From assembly GCA_955652705.1 (NCBI GenBank), contig CATPBK010000061.1, positions 1 through 64,000 on the forward strand: a DNA stretch of 64,000 nucleotides. The letters run 5' to 3'. The notes beneath the pieces were generated by a model that was not told the origin of the DNA, made no database searches, and saw only the letters and a program-made list of their open reading frames with translations. Positions 8,339 through 17,692 of the stretch are shown here, piece after piece. The position numbers and the translations under genes are program-made. How positions within the stretch are numbered: position 1 is the stretch's first letter; each line of letters opens with the position of its first letter. The DNA is from Candidatus Dormiibacterota bacterium (GTDB lineage: Bacteria; Chloroflexota; Dormibacteria; Dormibacterales; Dormibacteraceae).

Positions 8339-10522
8339 GTGACTGCGGTCAGCAAGAAGAAGCTGCGCGAGGTCGCGCTCAGCGAAGAGGAGTACAAGCG
8401 CGTCGTCGAGCTGCTGGACCGCCAGCCGAACGATGTCGAGCTGGGGATGATCGGCGTCCTCTGGTCGGAGCACTGCTCTTACAAAACCTCGCGGCCGTTG
8501 CTGCGGCGGCTGCCGAGCAGCGGCTCGCGGGTGCTCCAGGGCCCCGGTGAGAACGCCGGCGCGATCGACGTGGGCGAGGGCTGGGCCGCGGTCTTCAAGA
8601 TCGAATCGCACAACCACCCGTCCGCGATCGAGCCTTACCAGGGCGCCGCGACCGGCGTCGGCGGGATCCTCCGCGATGTGGCCGCCATGGGCGCCCGGCC
8701 GGTCGCCGTCCTCGACTCGCTGCGTTTTGGACCGCTGCCGGAGAGCCGGCGCCTCTTCGACGGCGTGGTGAGCGGCATCGGGGGCTACGGCAACTGCGTG
8801 GGCGTGCCGACAGTCGGCGGCGAGGTCTACTTCGAGCCGGCCTACGCGGGCAACCCGATAGTCAACGCGATGTGCCTGGGCCTGGTCCCGGCCGCGCGCT
8901 TGCGAAAGGCGCGCGCCGAGGGCGTTGGCAACCTGCTCCTCCTGGCCGGCGCCGACACTGGCCGCGACGGCATCCACGGCGCCTCCTTCGCCTCGCTCGA
9001 GCTCGACGACTCCAGCGAGGAGCGGCGCCCCGCGGTGCAGGTCGGCAACCCGTTCCTCGAGAAGTGCCTGATTGAGGCGCTCCAGGAGCTGGCCGAGAGC
9101 ACCGCGGTGATCGGCATTCAGGACCTCGGCGCCGCCGGCCTCACCTCCGCGGTCGCGGAGGCCGCGTCGAAGGCTGGCTCGGGGGCGCTGGTCGACGTGG
9201 CCGAGGTCCCGCGCCGCGAGCAGGGCATGTCGCCTTACGAGGTGATGCTCTCCGAGTCCCAGGAGCGGATGCTCTTGATCGTCAAGCGCGGTCGCCAGGC
9301 GGAGGTCCAGAAGGTCCTCGAGCGCTGGGACCTCCACTCGGCGGTGATCGGGATGGTCACCGGCGATGGCCATCTGGACGTGGTCGAGGGCCGTGAGCAG
9401 GTCGCCCGGCTCCCGGTCGATGTCCTGACCTCGCTCTGCCCGACCCGCACGCTGGAGGCGAAGCCGCCTGATCACTCGCGCTACCGGCTCGACCTGACGG
9501 AAATCCGCGAGGAGCCGGCCGATCCGCCGGCCACGCTGCTGCGTCTGCTGGCTCACCCGAACCTCTGCAGCCGGCGTCCGATCCTCCGGCAGTACGACCA
9601 TATGGTCGGTAACGCGACAGTCGTGCGACCCGGCGGCGACGCCGCCATGATCCGCATCAACGGCACCCAGCTCGGGATCGCGATGACCACCGATGGCAGC
9701 GGCCGCTACTGCGAGCTGGACCCCTACCTGGGTGCCCAGATCGCCATCGCGGAGGCCGCGCGCAACATCGCCGCGACAGGCGCCCGACCCGTGGCGATCA
9801 CCGATTGCCTCAACTTCGGCAGCCCTGACAAGCCCGACGTCTACTGGCAGTTGGAGGAGACTATCTCGGGCATGGCCAACGCCTGCCGGGCGCTCGATCT
9901 GCCGATCGTGAGCGGCAACGTCAGCCTCTACAACGACACCGACGGCCGCTCGATCTATCCGACTCCCGTGATCGGCATGGTGGGCGTCATCGACGACTAC
10001 TCGAAACGGCTCGAGGCCGGGTTCAAGGAGGACGGCGACTTTGTCCTTCTGGTCGGCGTGACGGCCAACGACCTGGGAGGCAGCCACTACCTGGAGGTCG
10101 AGCACGGCGTCTTCGCCGGGCGGCCGCCGGAGGTCGACCTGCTCCAGGAGCGGGCGGTGCTGGAGTTCATCCTGGCGACGGCCGCGGCCGGACTGTTGCG
10201 GAGTGCCCACGACGTGGCCGAAGGCGGGATGCTGGTCGCCCTCGCCGAGTGCTGCCTGTTGAGCGAGAAAGGGATGCGGGGCCCGCCCCTGAGCACGGGC
10301 GGCGATCTCCGCTTTGACGCCCTGCTGTTCGGCGAGACGCAGGGGCGCTTCGTAGTGAGCCTGCCATCTCGCTCGATGCCCGAGATCCAGAACCTGGCCC
10401 GCAAGCACCGGATCGAGATTCAGATGCTGGGCATGACCGGCGGCGACCAGCTGGAGTTCGAAGGCCAGTTCAAGGTCTCGCTCGAAGAGATGAAGCGCGC
10501 GCACCAGGGAGGCTTGGGCTGA
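8339..10522 (+). CDS. purL: Phosphoribosylformylglycinamidine synthase subunit PurL (small type)
   Basis: 727-residue synthetase subunit. It converts FGAR plus ammonia from PurQ to FGAM using ATP. Length and lack of a glutaminase domain match the PurS/Q/L type. Seen: [17 protein letters not shown] near 40, [28 protein letters not shown] near 85-115, two AIRS-like N/C domain pairs, and [16 protein letters not shown] near 620. Start is the GTG at 8339. It is followed 17 bases later by purF. Confidence 0.96.
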   Translation: MTAVSKKKLREVALSEEEYKRVVELLDRQPNDVELGMIGVLWSEHCSYKTSRPLLRRLPSSGSRVLQGPGENAGAIDVGEGWAAVFKIESHNHPSAIEPYQGAATGVGGILRDVAAMGARPVAVLDSLRFGPLPESRRLFDGVVSGIGGYGNCVGVPTVGGEVYFEPAYAGNPIVNAMCLGLVPAARLRKARAEGVGNLLLLAGADTGRDGIHGASFASLELDDSSEERRPAVQVGNPFLEKCLIEALQELAESTAVIGIQDLGAAGLTSAVAEAASKAGSGALVDVAEVPRREQGMSPYEVMLSESQERMLLIVKRGRQAEVQKVLERWDLHSAVIGMVTGDGHLDVVEGREQVARLPVDVLTSLCPTRTLEAKPPDHSRYRLDLTEIREEPADPPATLLRLLAHPNLCSRRPILRQYDHMVGNATVVRPGGDAAMIRINGTQLGIAMTTDGSGRYCELDPYLGAQIAIAEAARNIAATGARPVAITDCLNFGSPDKPDVYWQLEETISGMANACRALDLPIVSGNVSLYNDTDGRSIYPTPVIGMVGVIDDYSKRLEAGFKEDGDFVLLVGVTANDLGGSHYLEVEHGVFAGRPPEVDLLQERAVLEFILATAAAGLLRSAHDVAEGGMLVALAECCLLSEKGMRGPPLSTGGDLRFDALLFGETQGRFVVSLPSRSMPEIQNLARKHRIEIQMLGMTGGDQLEFEGQFKVSLEEMKRAHQGGLG

Positions 10523-10539
10523 GGATGGCCGGCTGAAAG

Positions 10540-11943
10540 ATGTGCGGGATTTTCGGAATCCACGCGGCCGGTGAGGACGTCGCCAACCTCACCTACTTCG
10601 GGCTCTTCGCTCTGCAGCACCGGGGCCAGGAGTCAGCCGGGATCGCGGTCGGCGACGGCCGTGATTTGCGCGTCCACCGCGATATGGGCCTGGTCAACCA
10701 GGTCTTCTCGCCGGCCGCGTTGGGCGAGCTTAAAGGCAAGGTGGCCCTCGGCCACACCCGCTATTCGACGACCGGCGGGAGCCGTGCCGAAAACGCCCAC
10801 CCCATGCCCATCCACCACCCGGTCCTCGGTCACGCCGCGATCGCTCACAACGGCAATCTCATCAACGCCGCCGCGCTGAGGCGGGAACTGGAGGCGCAGG
10901 GCGTCGAGTTCGACACCTCGAACGACACCGAGGTGATGGCCCGCCTCCTCGAGACGACGCACGGCAAGAGCTGGGAGGACCTGATCCAGCGCGCCTTCGC
11001 CCGCGTGGTGGGCGCCTACTCCTGCGGCGTCATCACGCCGCACGAGGTGATCGCGGTCCGCGACCCCTATGGATTCCGCCCGCTCTGCATCGGGTTCATC
11101 CCCCGCGGCTCGGGCCAGCCGGGGCACGTCTTCGCCTCCGAGACCTGCGCGCTGGACACGGTCAACGCGACGTTCGTGCGCGAGGTCCAGCCCGGCGAGA
11201 TGGTGTTGATGGACGAGCACGGAGTCCGCAGCGTCACCTTCCAATCGTCGAACCGCCACGCCATGTGCGTCTTCGAGTTCATCTACTTCGCGCGGCCCGA
11301 CTCGATCCTCAAGAACTGCGAGCTGGAGGAGGCTCGGATCCGCATGGGCCAGGAGCTGGCGGCCGAGTCGCCGGTCCCCGCCGACATCGTGATCGGGCTG
11401 CCTGACTCGGGCACGCCGGCCGCGATCGGATACGCCGAAGCCGCGGGAATCCCCTTCCGGGAAGGACTTGTCAAGAGCCGCTACATCAACCGCACGTTCA
11501 TCCAGCCCACGCAGTCGCTGCGGGAGGCGGGTGTGGTGTTGAAGCTCAACCCCCTGAAGCGCTCGCTGGCCGGGAAGCGCGTCATCGCGGTCGACGACTC
11601 GATAGTGCGCGGCACGTCCTCGAAGCGGGTGATCGACATCATGCGCCGGGCCGGCGCCACCGAGGTCCACGTGCGGATCTCCAGCCCGCCCATGCGCTTT
11701 CCGTGTTTCATGGGGGTGGACATTGGCAGCTCCAAAGAGCTGATCGCCGCCAACCGCACGGTGGAGCAGATCCGCGCCCACATCGGGGCCGACTCGCTCG
11801 CGTACCTCTCGATCCCCGGGCTGATGCGGGCGGTCGGGACCGGAACCATCGACCAGTTCTGCAGGGCTTGCTTCGACGGGTCCTACCCGGTGCCGGTGCC
11901 GCAGCAGCTCGAGATGGACAAGTTGGCCTTGGAGGTCAGCTGA
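10540..11943 (+). CDS. purF: Amidophosphoribosyltransferase
   Basis: 467 residues; catalyses the first committed purine step, PRPP plus glutamine to phosphoribosylamine. It begins Met-Cys-Gly-Ile, so Cys2 becomes the N-terminal nucleophile after Met removal and there is no propeptide. The PRPP loop VIAVDDSIVRGTSSKR is near 350. The Fe-S cluster cysteines of the B. subtilis type are present: CVFEFIYFARPDS near 243, FPCFMGVD near 388, and FCRACFDGSYP near 440. The last residues, LEMDKLALEVS, are nearly duplicated as a remnant at 12142-12175. Confidence 0.96.
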   Translation: MCGIFGIHAAGEDVANLTYFGLFALQHRGQESAGIAVGDGRDLRVHRDMGLVNQVFSPAALGELKGKVALGHTRYSTTGGSRAENAHPMPIHHPVLGHAAIAHNGNLINAAALRRELEAQGVEFDTSNDTEVMARLLETTHGKSWEDLIQRAFARVVGAYSCGVITPHEVIAVRDPYGFRPLCIGFIPRGSGQPGHVFASETCALDTVNATFVREVQPGEMVLMDEHGVRSVTFQSSNRHAMCVFEFIYFARPDSILKNCELEEARIRMGQELAAESPVPADIVIGLPDSGTPAAIGYAEAAGIPFREGLVKSRYINRTFIQPTQSLREAGVVLKLNPLKRSLAGKRVIAVDDSIVRGTSSKRVIDIMRRAGATEVHVRISSPPMRFPCFMGVDIGSSKELIAANRTVEQIRAHIGADSLAYLSIPGLMRAVGTGTIDQFCRACFDGSYPVPVPQQLEMDKLALEVS

Positions 11944-12141
11944 ACTGCGAGGTCCACAAGATCGACACAGCCAAACCACTTATCCGACCCGAAATCGCGG
12001 TGAGAGGGGTGCGGATTTCGGGTCGAAGCCGAAGGCGCCTGTATGGCACGGGTTCCCCGGGCCATCCAACATCTTTGTAAAGCGCGATCAATCCGCCCTC
12101 AAAGTCCTTGAGCGGCGCCACTCGAAGGCGCCTGAGGCGTA
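11944..12141 (-). repeat. Structured intergenic repeat, CCGAAATC-hairpin family (copy 1, purF-purM)
   Basis: About 200 bases between the purF stop and a duplicated purF tail. A perfect 11-bp stem, GACCCGAAATC (11986-11996) with GATTTCGGGTC (12014-12024), is followed by CGAAGCCG and a second hairpin at 12044-12064 (TGGCaCGGG, loop TTC, CCCGgGCCA). The reverse complement of this pair matches 42788-42854 between pdxS and pdxT. In each copy the base changes are compensated on the opposite arm. The minus orientation is relative to the pdx copy. Confidence 0.7.
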
Positions 12142-12175
12142 GCTCGAGATGGACAAGCTGGCCCTGGAAGTTTGA
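12142..12175 (+). pseudogene. Duplicated 3' end of purF
   Basis: This stretch encodes LEMDKLALEV followed by TGA, the same residues that end the functional purF at about 11909-11938. Against that copy it shows four base differences, all synonymous (two Leu codons TTG/CTG, Glu GAG/GAA, Val GTC/GTT), and lacks the final Ser. Its TGA (12173-12175) overlaps the purM TTG start as TTGA, the usual junction style of this operon. That suggests this is the original purF end and that the material upstream of it arrived later. Confidence 0.7.
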
Positions 12176-13083
12176 AATTGCCGGAAGGCCTGTCCTACGC
12201 CGCAGCCGGCGTGGACATCGCCGCGTATGAGGCAGCCCTGGAGCGGGTCCGACCCCTGATCGAGGGCGCGGCCGGCCGGGTCGGCGAGTTTGCCGGCACC
12301 TACGAGCTACCTGGCCTGGGTCATCTGGTGGCGAGCGCCGACGGAGTCGGCACCAAGATCAAAGTCGCCATCGCGCTCGGCCGGCACCGTGGCATCGGCG
12401 CTGACCTCGTCAACCACTGCGTCAACGACATCGCCGTCATGCGGGCCCGGCCGCTCTTCTTCCTCGACTACTTCGCGACCGGCAAGCTCGACCCGGAGGT
12501 CTTCGAAGACGTGGTGGCCGGCATCGCGAGCGCCTGTCGGGAGGCCCACGCGGCGCTGCTGGGCGGGGAGACCGCCGAGATGCCGGGCCTGTACGCATTG
12601 GGCGACTACGACCTGGCGGGGTTCATCGTCGGCCTGGTCGATCCCGGCCGCCTGCCGGACGCGGCAGCTGTCAAGCCAGGTGATCTGCTCGTGGGCCTGC
12701 CGTCCGCCGGGTTACATACCAACGGGTTCTCGCTGGTGCGCAAAGTCTTCGAAGGCATGCCCTTACCCGAGGAGCTGTTGACGCCGCATCGCTCCTACCT
12801 TGCCGACCTCCAAGAGCTGCGCTGGAAGACGGCCGCCCACGTCACGGGGGGCGGGATCCCAGGCAACCTGCCTCGCGCGCTCCCGCCGGGCCTCGGATAC
12901 CGCCTCGACCGCTCCGCCTGGGCGGTGCCGGGCATCTTCCAGGAGATCCAGGAGAGAGGGCGTGTGAGCGACGAGGAGATGCTCAGCACCTTCAACCTGG
13001 GCATCGGCATGGTGCTGGTCGTCGACCCGCAGGCCGCCCCGGCCGGATACCCGGTCATCGGCGAGGTTGTCGCGCAGGCATGA
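12172..13083 (+). CDS. purM: Phosphoribosylformylglycinamidine cyclo-ligase (AIR synthetase)
   Basis: 303 residues; ATP-dependent ring closure of FGAM to AIR. Seen: SYAAAGVDIAAYEAALERV at the N-terminus, VASADGVGTKIKVA near 45-58, HCVNDIAVMRARPLFFLDYFATGKL near 83-107, GGETAEMPGLY near 127, and GLPSAGLHTNGFSLVR near 178. It is slightly shorter than many PurM (about 340) and looks complete. A TTG start at 12172 is chosen because it overlaps the stop of the purF tail remnant as TTGA. It is followed by a ~200-base spacer. Confidence 0.94.
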   Translation: MKLPEGLSYAAAGVDIAAYEAALERVRPLIEGAAGRVGEFAGTYELPGLGHLVASADGVGTKIKVAIALGRHRGIGADLVNHCVNDIAVMRARPLFFLDYFATGKLDPEVFEDVVAGIASACREAHAALLGGETAEMPGLYALGDYDLAGFIVGLVDPGRLPDAAAVKPGDLLVGLPSAGLHTNGFSLVRKVFEGMPLPEELLTPHRSYLADLQELRWKTAAHVTGGGIPGNLPRALPPGLGYRLDRSAWAVPGIFQEIQERGRVSDEEMLSTFNLGIGMVLVVDPQAAPAGYPVIGEVVAQA

Positions 13084-13285
13084 CCCCCGGGACCGTCGCC
13101 GGCCCTCTGGCGCCCAACCGCCGGTGCGGCTCCGCCGCACCGGCTGTCGCCGACTGCCGTTGTCGCCTCCTGCGCTCCTCGCTTGCGCAGCGACGGCTGC
13201 GCTCGCTCCGGTGCTCGTCGTCTCCTCGGCCTCGACGACCTGGATCGCCAGATGCCACGGCGCCGGCCCGGAGGGCCATGCCGGC
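13084..13285 (+). repeat. GC-rich structured spacer between purM and purN (family with 15590, 49938 and 52019)
   Basis: 202 bases with no gene signal and imperfect self-complementary ends (CCGGG and TCTGGCG near the left, CGCCAGA and CCCGG near the right). It contains GGCCCTCTGGCGCCC, nearly identical to a string in the 52019-52234 element, and CTCCGGTGCTCGT, also present in the 15590-15776 spacer. These shared strings and the same size suggest diverged copies of one repeat. Confidence 0.5.
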
Positions 13286-13861
13286 TTGAAGCTGGGAGTC
13301 CTCGCCTCCGGCCAGGGGTCCAACTTGCGCAACCTGGCCGACCTCTACTTCGAAATCGTGGCGGTGGCTACCAACAAGGCGCATTGCGGAGCCGCCGAGA
13401 TCGCGCGCGAGCGTTGCCTTCCACTCGGCGTTTTCGCTCAGAAGGCGTACGGCTCGGCTGCCGCCCGCGACATCGCCATGGCCGGCTGGCTGGGGGAGCA
13501 AGGCGTCGAGCTGGTCGTCTGCGCCGGCTATGACCGGGTCCTCACGGCCCCGCTCCTGGAAGCCTTTCGGGGCCGCATCGTCAACATCCATCCGTCCCTG
13601 CTGCCGGCCTTCGCGGGTGGCATGGACGCGGTCGAGCAGGCGCTCACCCAGGGAGTCAAGGTGACGGGCTGCACGGTCCACCTGGTGGACGAGACAGTCG
13701 ACGCCGGGCCCATCCTGGCGCAGGCCGCGGTGCAGGTCCACGACGACGACACGCCGGCCTCTCTCCATGCCCGCATCCAGATCCAGGAGCACCGCATCCT
13801 GCCTGAGGCCATCCGGCTACTCTCAGACCGACTTGCCGCGGCGCGCCCTCCTCTCCGTTAG
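13286..13861 (+). CDS. purN: Phosphoribosylglycinamide formyltransferase
   Basis: 191-residue GAR transformylase using 10-formyl-tetrahydrofolate. Seen: LGVLASGQGSNLRNL at the N-terminus, VVCAGYDRVLTAPLLEAFRGRIVNIHPSLLPAF near 75-107 with the catalytic Asn-His-Asp region, and VTGCTVHLVDETVDAGPIL near 126. A TTG start at 13286 is preferred because it gives the standard N-terminus; the open frame extends into the repeat spacer. The 3' end overlaps purH by 29 bases. Confidence 0.94.
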   Translation: MKLGVLASGQGSNLRNLADLYFEIVAVATNKAHCGAAEIARERCLPLGVFAQKAYGSAAARDIAMAGWLGEQGVELVVCAGYDRVLTAPLLEAFRGRIVNIHPSLLPAFAGGMDAVEQALTQGVKVTGCTVHLVDETVDAGPILAQAAVQVHDDDTPASLHARIQIQEHRILPEAIRLLSDRLAAARPPLR

Positions 13862-15356
13862 CGACAAGACCGGCCTGCCGGAGTTCGCGCGCGGCCTGGT
13901 CGAGCTTGGTTTCGAGATCTACTCGACGGGCGGGACGCAGAAGGCCCTCGAACAGGCAAGCGTGCCCGTGCGCAGCGTCACCGAGCTGACCGGCTTTCCG
14001 GAGATTCTCGATGGGCGCGTGAAGACTCTGCACCCCGGCGTCCACGCCGGGCTCCTGGCCCGGCGAGACCAGCCCGAACACCTGGCGGCGCTGCAAGAAC
14101 ACGGCCTGCAGCTCATCGATCTGCTGGCGGTCAACCTCTACCCCTTCGTCGCGACCGCGACGCGCGAGGGCGCAGGTTTCGAGGAAGTGATCGAGCAGAT
14201 CGACATCGGCGGGCCGGCCATGATCAGGGCGGCCGCCAAGAACCACGCCAGCGTGGTGGTCGTGGTTCACCCCGAGAGCTACCCGGAGGTCCTGGACGAG
14301 CTCCGGCGAGGGGAGGTGCCCGCGGCCCTACGCCGCGAGCTGGCGGCGCTTGCTTATGGTCACACCGCCGCCTACGACGCCTACATCAGCGGCTGGCTCG
14401 ACTCCGGCGTCGGCTTCCCCGGGGAGATCACGTTTGCCGGCAAGATCGTGGACCAGCTGCGCTATGGCGAGAATCCCCATCAGGACGCGGCCTTCTACCG
14501 CGTGCCGAGCGTCGCGGGCGGCCTGGGGACGGCGCGTCAGCTCCAGGGCAGGGAGCTCAGCTACAACAACCTCCAGGACGCGGCCGCGGCGTTGGCGCTC
14601 GCGGCCGAATTCGAGGAGCCCGTCGCCGCCATCATCAAGCACACGAACCCATGCGGCCTGGCGATCGGAGTCGACCTGGCCGAGGCGTACCGGAAGGCCT
14701 ACGAGTGCGACACCGTGTCGGCGTACGGCGGCGTCGTCGCCGTGAACCGCAGGCTGGACGGCCCCACCGCCGAGCTGGCGGCGGCCATCTTCCTGGAAGT
14801 GGTCGTGGCGCCGGGGTTCGCGCCCGAGGCTCTCGAGGTGATGGCGAAGAAGCCCAACGTGCGCTTGCTGGAGGTGGCGCCGGCGCGGGCGCTCTGGCAG
14901 GATTTCGAAGTGCGGAGCGTGCCTGGCGGATTGCTCGTGCAGTCGCCGGACCGAGGCCGGCTCGATCGCGAGTCGTGCCGGGTCGCGACCGAGCGGGCGC
15001 CCACCGAGGCCGAGTGGGCGGCGCTGGACCTCGCTTGGCGCACGGTGAAACACGTCAAGTCCAACGCGATAGTCCTCGCGCGAGACGGCGCCGCGGTTGG
15101 GGTGGGCGCGGGCCAGATGAGCCGGGTGGAATCGGTCGAGATCGCTGTGAAACGGGCGGCTGACCGCGCGGTCGGCTCGGTGATGGCGTCAGACGCGTTC
15201 TTCCCGTTTGCCGACGGCGTCCAGGCCGGACTCGAAGCCGGGGTCACGGCGATCATCCAGCCCGGCGGTTCGGTCCGCGACGCCGAGTCGATCGCCGCGG
15301 CCGACGCGGCCGGAGCGGCGATGGTGATGACGGGCATCCGGCACTTCCGTCACTGA
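13833..15356 (+). CDS. purH: Bifunctional AICAR transformylase / IMP cyclohydrolase
   Basis: 507 residues; catalyses the last two steps of IMP synthesis. The N-terminal IMP cyclohydrolase (MGS-like) domain includes SVSDKTGLPEFARGL, STGGTQKAL and GRVKTLHPGVHAGLLARRD. The C-terminal transformylase includes LRYGENPHQDAAFY near 210, IKHTNPCGLA near 267 and SDAFFPFADGVQAG near 455. A TTG start at 13833 matches the family N-terminus and overlaps purN. No purD, purE or purK is in the window, so IMP synthesis needs genes elsewhere. Confidence 0.95.
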   Translation: MPRRALLSVSDKTGLPEFARGLVELGFEIYSTGGTQKALEQASVPVRSVTELTGFPEILDGRVKTLHPGVHAGLLARRDQPEHLAALQEHGLQLIDLLAVNLYPFVATATREGAGFEEVIEQIDIGGPAMIRAAAKNHASVVVVVHPESYPEVLDELRRGEVPAALRRELAALAYGHTAAYDAYISGWLDSGVGFPGEITFAGKIVDQLRYGENPHQDAAFYRVPSVAGGLGTARQLQGRELSYNNLQDAAAALALAAEFEEPVAAIIKHTNPCGLAIGVDLAEAYRKAYECDTVSAYGGVVAVNRRLDGPTAELAAAIFLEVVVAPGFAPEALEVMAKKPNVRLLEVAPARALWQDFEVRSVPGGLLVQSPDRGRLDRESCRVATERAPTEAEWAALDLAWRTVKHVKSNAIVLARDGAAVGVGAGQMSRVESVEIAVKRAADRAVGSVMASDAFFPFADGVQAGLEAGVTAIIQPGGSVRDAESIAAADAAGAAMVMTGIRHFRH

Positions 15357-15589
15357 TGGCGCAGGTTCGCCTCATCGGCTACCTGCTGCTCGGGGCCAAT
15401 GTCGTCGTCAGCCTGCTTGTTTTCTGGGCCGCCTGGTACCGGTCCGGATCCCTGCAGACGGCGGCGATGTTCGCACTCGTGGTCTGCGTCGTCCTGGCGG
15501 CAGGCGACTATTTCGCCTACAACGTCATCAAGCGCGCTCAGCTTGCCCGAGGACCTCAGCCGCCCGTCGGGCCGGAGCATAAGCTCTAG
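15356..15589 (+). CDS. Small two-helix membrane protein, function unknown
   Basis: 77 residues with two hydrophobic helices, about 6-26 (LIGYLLLGANVVVSLLVFWAAW) and 34-55 (AAMFALVVCVVLAAGDYFAY), then a basic and Pro-rich tail. The ATG overlaps the purH TGA by one base (TGATG), so it is translated with the operon. I do not recognise a family. It is the last coding unit before a repeat-like spacer. Confidence 0.6.
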   Translation: MAQVRLIGYLLLGANVVVSLLVFWAAWYRSGSLQTAAMFALVVCVVLAAGDYFAYNVIKRAQLARGPQPPVGPEHKL

Positions 15590-15776
15590 GGATGCGTCCG
15601 CAAAGCCGGATCGGATCTTCGCCGCCCATGCGGGCCGTTGCCGGCCGCGTTTCCTCCGCTCCTTGGTCGCGCGCCTGCCAGCGCGCTCCCTCCGGTGCTC
15701 GTAGCCCGCGGGCGGCAGCGGGCCACCCGGATCGCCGAATCTCTGGGCCAGCTCTCCGGCCGCATCCCTAGGACCC
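15590..15776 (+). repeat. GC-rich structured spacer before kynA
   Basis: 187 bases between the small membrane protein and kynA with no coding signal. It shares CTCCGGTGCTCGT and a downstream GGATCGCC with the 13084-13285 spacer, in the same order. Several short inverted repeats are visible (for example GCGCGC...GCGCGC near 15670-15690). It is treated as a diverged member of the same family. Confidence 0.42.
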
Positions 15777-16523
15777 GTGGGATCCAACTTCGGCGAGGAA
15801 GGCCGCCGCCTCAGCTACGGCTCCTACCTGAAGGTCCCCGAGCTGCTGAGCCTCCAGGAATGTCTGACCGAGGCCCACGACGAGCTCCTCTTCATCGCGG
15901 TCCACCAGGCTTATGAGCTCTGGTTCAAGGTCCTCCTCCACGAGCTGGAGGCCGTCCGCGACCGCATGCAGCCGGACGAGACGTTCTGGGCTCGCCACGC
16001 GCTCCGCCGGGTGAGCGTCATCTGGCGGCTGCTGATCGAGCAGGTCGAGGTGCTGGAGACGATGTCGCCGCAGGACTTCCTGGCCTTCCGCTCCGAGCTG
16101 GCGCCGGCGTCGGGCTTCCAGTCGATCCAGTTCCGGGAGATCGAGTTCCTCTCCGGCTTGAAGAACCCGTCCTACCTGAAGCGTCTGGAGGCCACGCCGG
16201 AAGAGCAGGCGCGCCTGCGGCGGAGGCTCGACGAGCCGACGCTCTGGGACGCTTTCTGCGCCCTGGTCGAACGTCACGGCTCGCCCCCCCTGGAGGACAT
16301 CTTCAAGCGGCGCGACATCCATGGCGAGCTCTTCGACCTCTCGGAGGGCTTGCTCGACCACGACGAGTCCTTCGCGCTCTGGCGATCGCGCCATGTGCTG
16401 ATGGTGGAGCGTCAGATCGGATCCAAGACCGGCACGGGCGGCTCGACAGGTGCCCAGTACCTGCGCTCGACGCTGGACAAGCGGTTCTTCCCGGAGCTCT
16501 GGGCTGTCAGGTCACGCCTGTGA
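15777..16523 (+). CDS. kynA: Tryptophan 2,3-dioxygenase
   Basis: 248-residue heme enzyme that opens the indole ring of tryptophan to N-formylkynurenine. Diagnostic: N-terminal LSYGSYLKVPELLSLQ, EAHDELLFIAVHQAYELWFK near 34-53, SGFQSIQFREIEFLSG near 112-127, and WRSRHVLMVERQIGSKTGTGGSTG near 202-225 with the proximal heme His and the substrate-binding GTGGSTG. The start is GTG. No kynurenine formamidase or kynureninase is adjacent. Sitting between purine and pyrimidine genes it is a metabolic outsider, perhaps for NAD precursor supply or tryptophan catabolism (inference). Confidence 0.93.
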   Translation: MGSNFGEEGRRLSYGSYLKVPELLSLQECLTEAHDELLFIAVHQAYELWFKVLLHELEAVRDRMQPDETFWARHALRRVSVIWRLLIEQVEVLETMSPQDFLAFRSELAPASGFQSIQFREIEFLSGLKNPSYLKRLEATPEEQARLRRRLDEPTLWDAFCALVERHGSPPLEDIFKRRDIHGELFDLSEGLLDHDESFALWRSRHVLMVERQIGSKTGTGGSTGAQYLRSTLDKRFFPELWAVRSRL

Positions 16524-16690
16524 AGAAGCTCGAGAAGTACAACCCGAAGGTGACCTGCGGCACCTGCCGCAAGTTCGACGGGTACACCTGGTGCAAGCAC
16601 TGGAACTTCTTCACCACCAAGGACTCGCCGCCTTGCCGCTTCTACAAGGTCGCGCCCAAGGCCGCGCCGGCCTCCGACCCGGTAGACTAG
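16520..16690 (+). CDS. 56-residue four-cysteine protein
   Basis: GTG start overlapping the kynA stop as GTGA. The product has a CGTC pair, then WCKHWNFF and PCRFYK, giving four cysteines spaced like a small zinc-binding knuckle, with many Lys and aromatic residues. No family is recognised. It could be an independent zinc-ribbon protein or an accessory of the dioxygenase. The 4-base overlap and clean codon use support it as a real gene. Confidence 0.6.
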   Translation: MKKLEKYNPKVTCGTCRKFDGYTWCKHWNFFTTKDSPPCRFYKVAPKAAPASDPVD

Positions 16691-16724
16691 CCGGCGACTC
16701 AGCGGGCGCCCGCCGCCGCGCAGG

Positions 16725-16760
16725 CCCTTTAAGTCCGGTCCGGTGAGGCCGGGAAGGAGG
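16725..16760 (+). promoter_or_regulatory. PyrR-binding RNA hairpin overlapping the pyrB ribosome-binding site
   Basis: The transcript reads CCCUUUAA, then CCGG-UCCGGUGAGG-CCGG, then GAAGGAGG. This matches the known PyrR-binding loop pattern (UCCnGnGAGGcU within a stem closed by CCUUU...AAGG). The pyrB Shine-Dalgarno AAGGAGG (16754-16760) lies in the 3' arm, 7 bases before the ATG. UMP-loaded PyrR could therefore block translation of pyrB, and pyrR is two features downstream. The motif is known from Bacillus and actinobacteria; its action here is inferred. Confidence 0.75.
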
Positions 16761-16767
16761 TTTTTTC

Positions 16768-17692
16768 ATGGCCGTCGTCCAGCGCCTGCAGCACGTGGTC
16801 GAGAGCCAGCAGTTCTCCCGCGAGCTGCTCGACGAGCTCATGACCAGGGCCGCCGAGATGGAGCGCGAGCCGCACCGGGCGGCCGGCCGGCTCCAGGGCA
16901 GGGTGATGGCCGCTCTGTTCTACGAGCCCAGCACCCGTACCCGCCTCTCCTTCGAAGCCGCCATGCTCCGGCTCGGCGGCCGAACCATGGGCACCGACAA
17001 CGCCCACGAGTTCTCCAGCGCGGCCAAAGGCGAGTCGCTCGAGGACACGATCCGGATCATCAACGGCTACGCCGACGTGATCGTCCTCCGCCACGACGAG
17101 GAGGGGGCCGCCCGCCGGGCCGCGGCAGTCAGCCAGGTCCCGGTCATCAACGCCGGCGACGGGCGCGGCCAGCATCCGACCCAGGGGTTGCTCGACGTCT
17201 ACACCATCCGGGCCGAGCTGGGCCGCATCGACGGCGTCAAGATCGCGATGGTCGGCGACCTCGCCAACGGCCGGACCGTCCGCAGCCTCGCCTATCTGCT
17301 CAGCAAGTACCGCGAGGTCCAGGTCTGGTTCGTCGCCCCGCCTCAGGTGGCGATGCGGCAGGACATCAAGGACCACCTCGATGAGCGAGGCGTGCGCTGG
17401 TCGGAGACTGAGGACCTCGAAGCGGTCCTGGCCAGGGTCGACGTCGTCTACATGACGCGGATCCAGAAGGAGCGTTTCAGCGATCCGGCCGGCTACGAGG
17501 CTCTGAAGGGCGTCTACAAGCTCGACGCGCGCACTTTGCGAAAGCTGCACCGGAACTCGATAGTGATGCACCCGCTGCCGCGCCTGGATGAGATCGCGAC
17601 GGAGGTCGACTCCGATCCGCGGGCCGCCTATTTCCGGCAGGCGCGCAACGGCCTCTTCATCCGCATGGCCCTGCTCGATATGGTCCTTTCCT

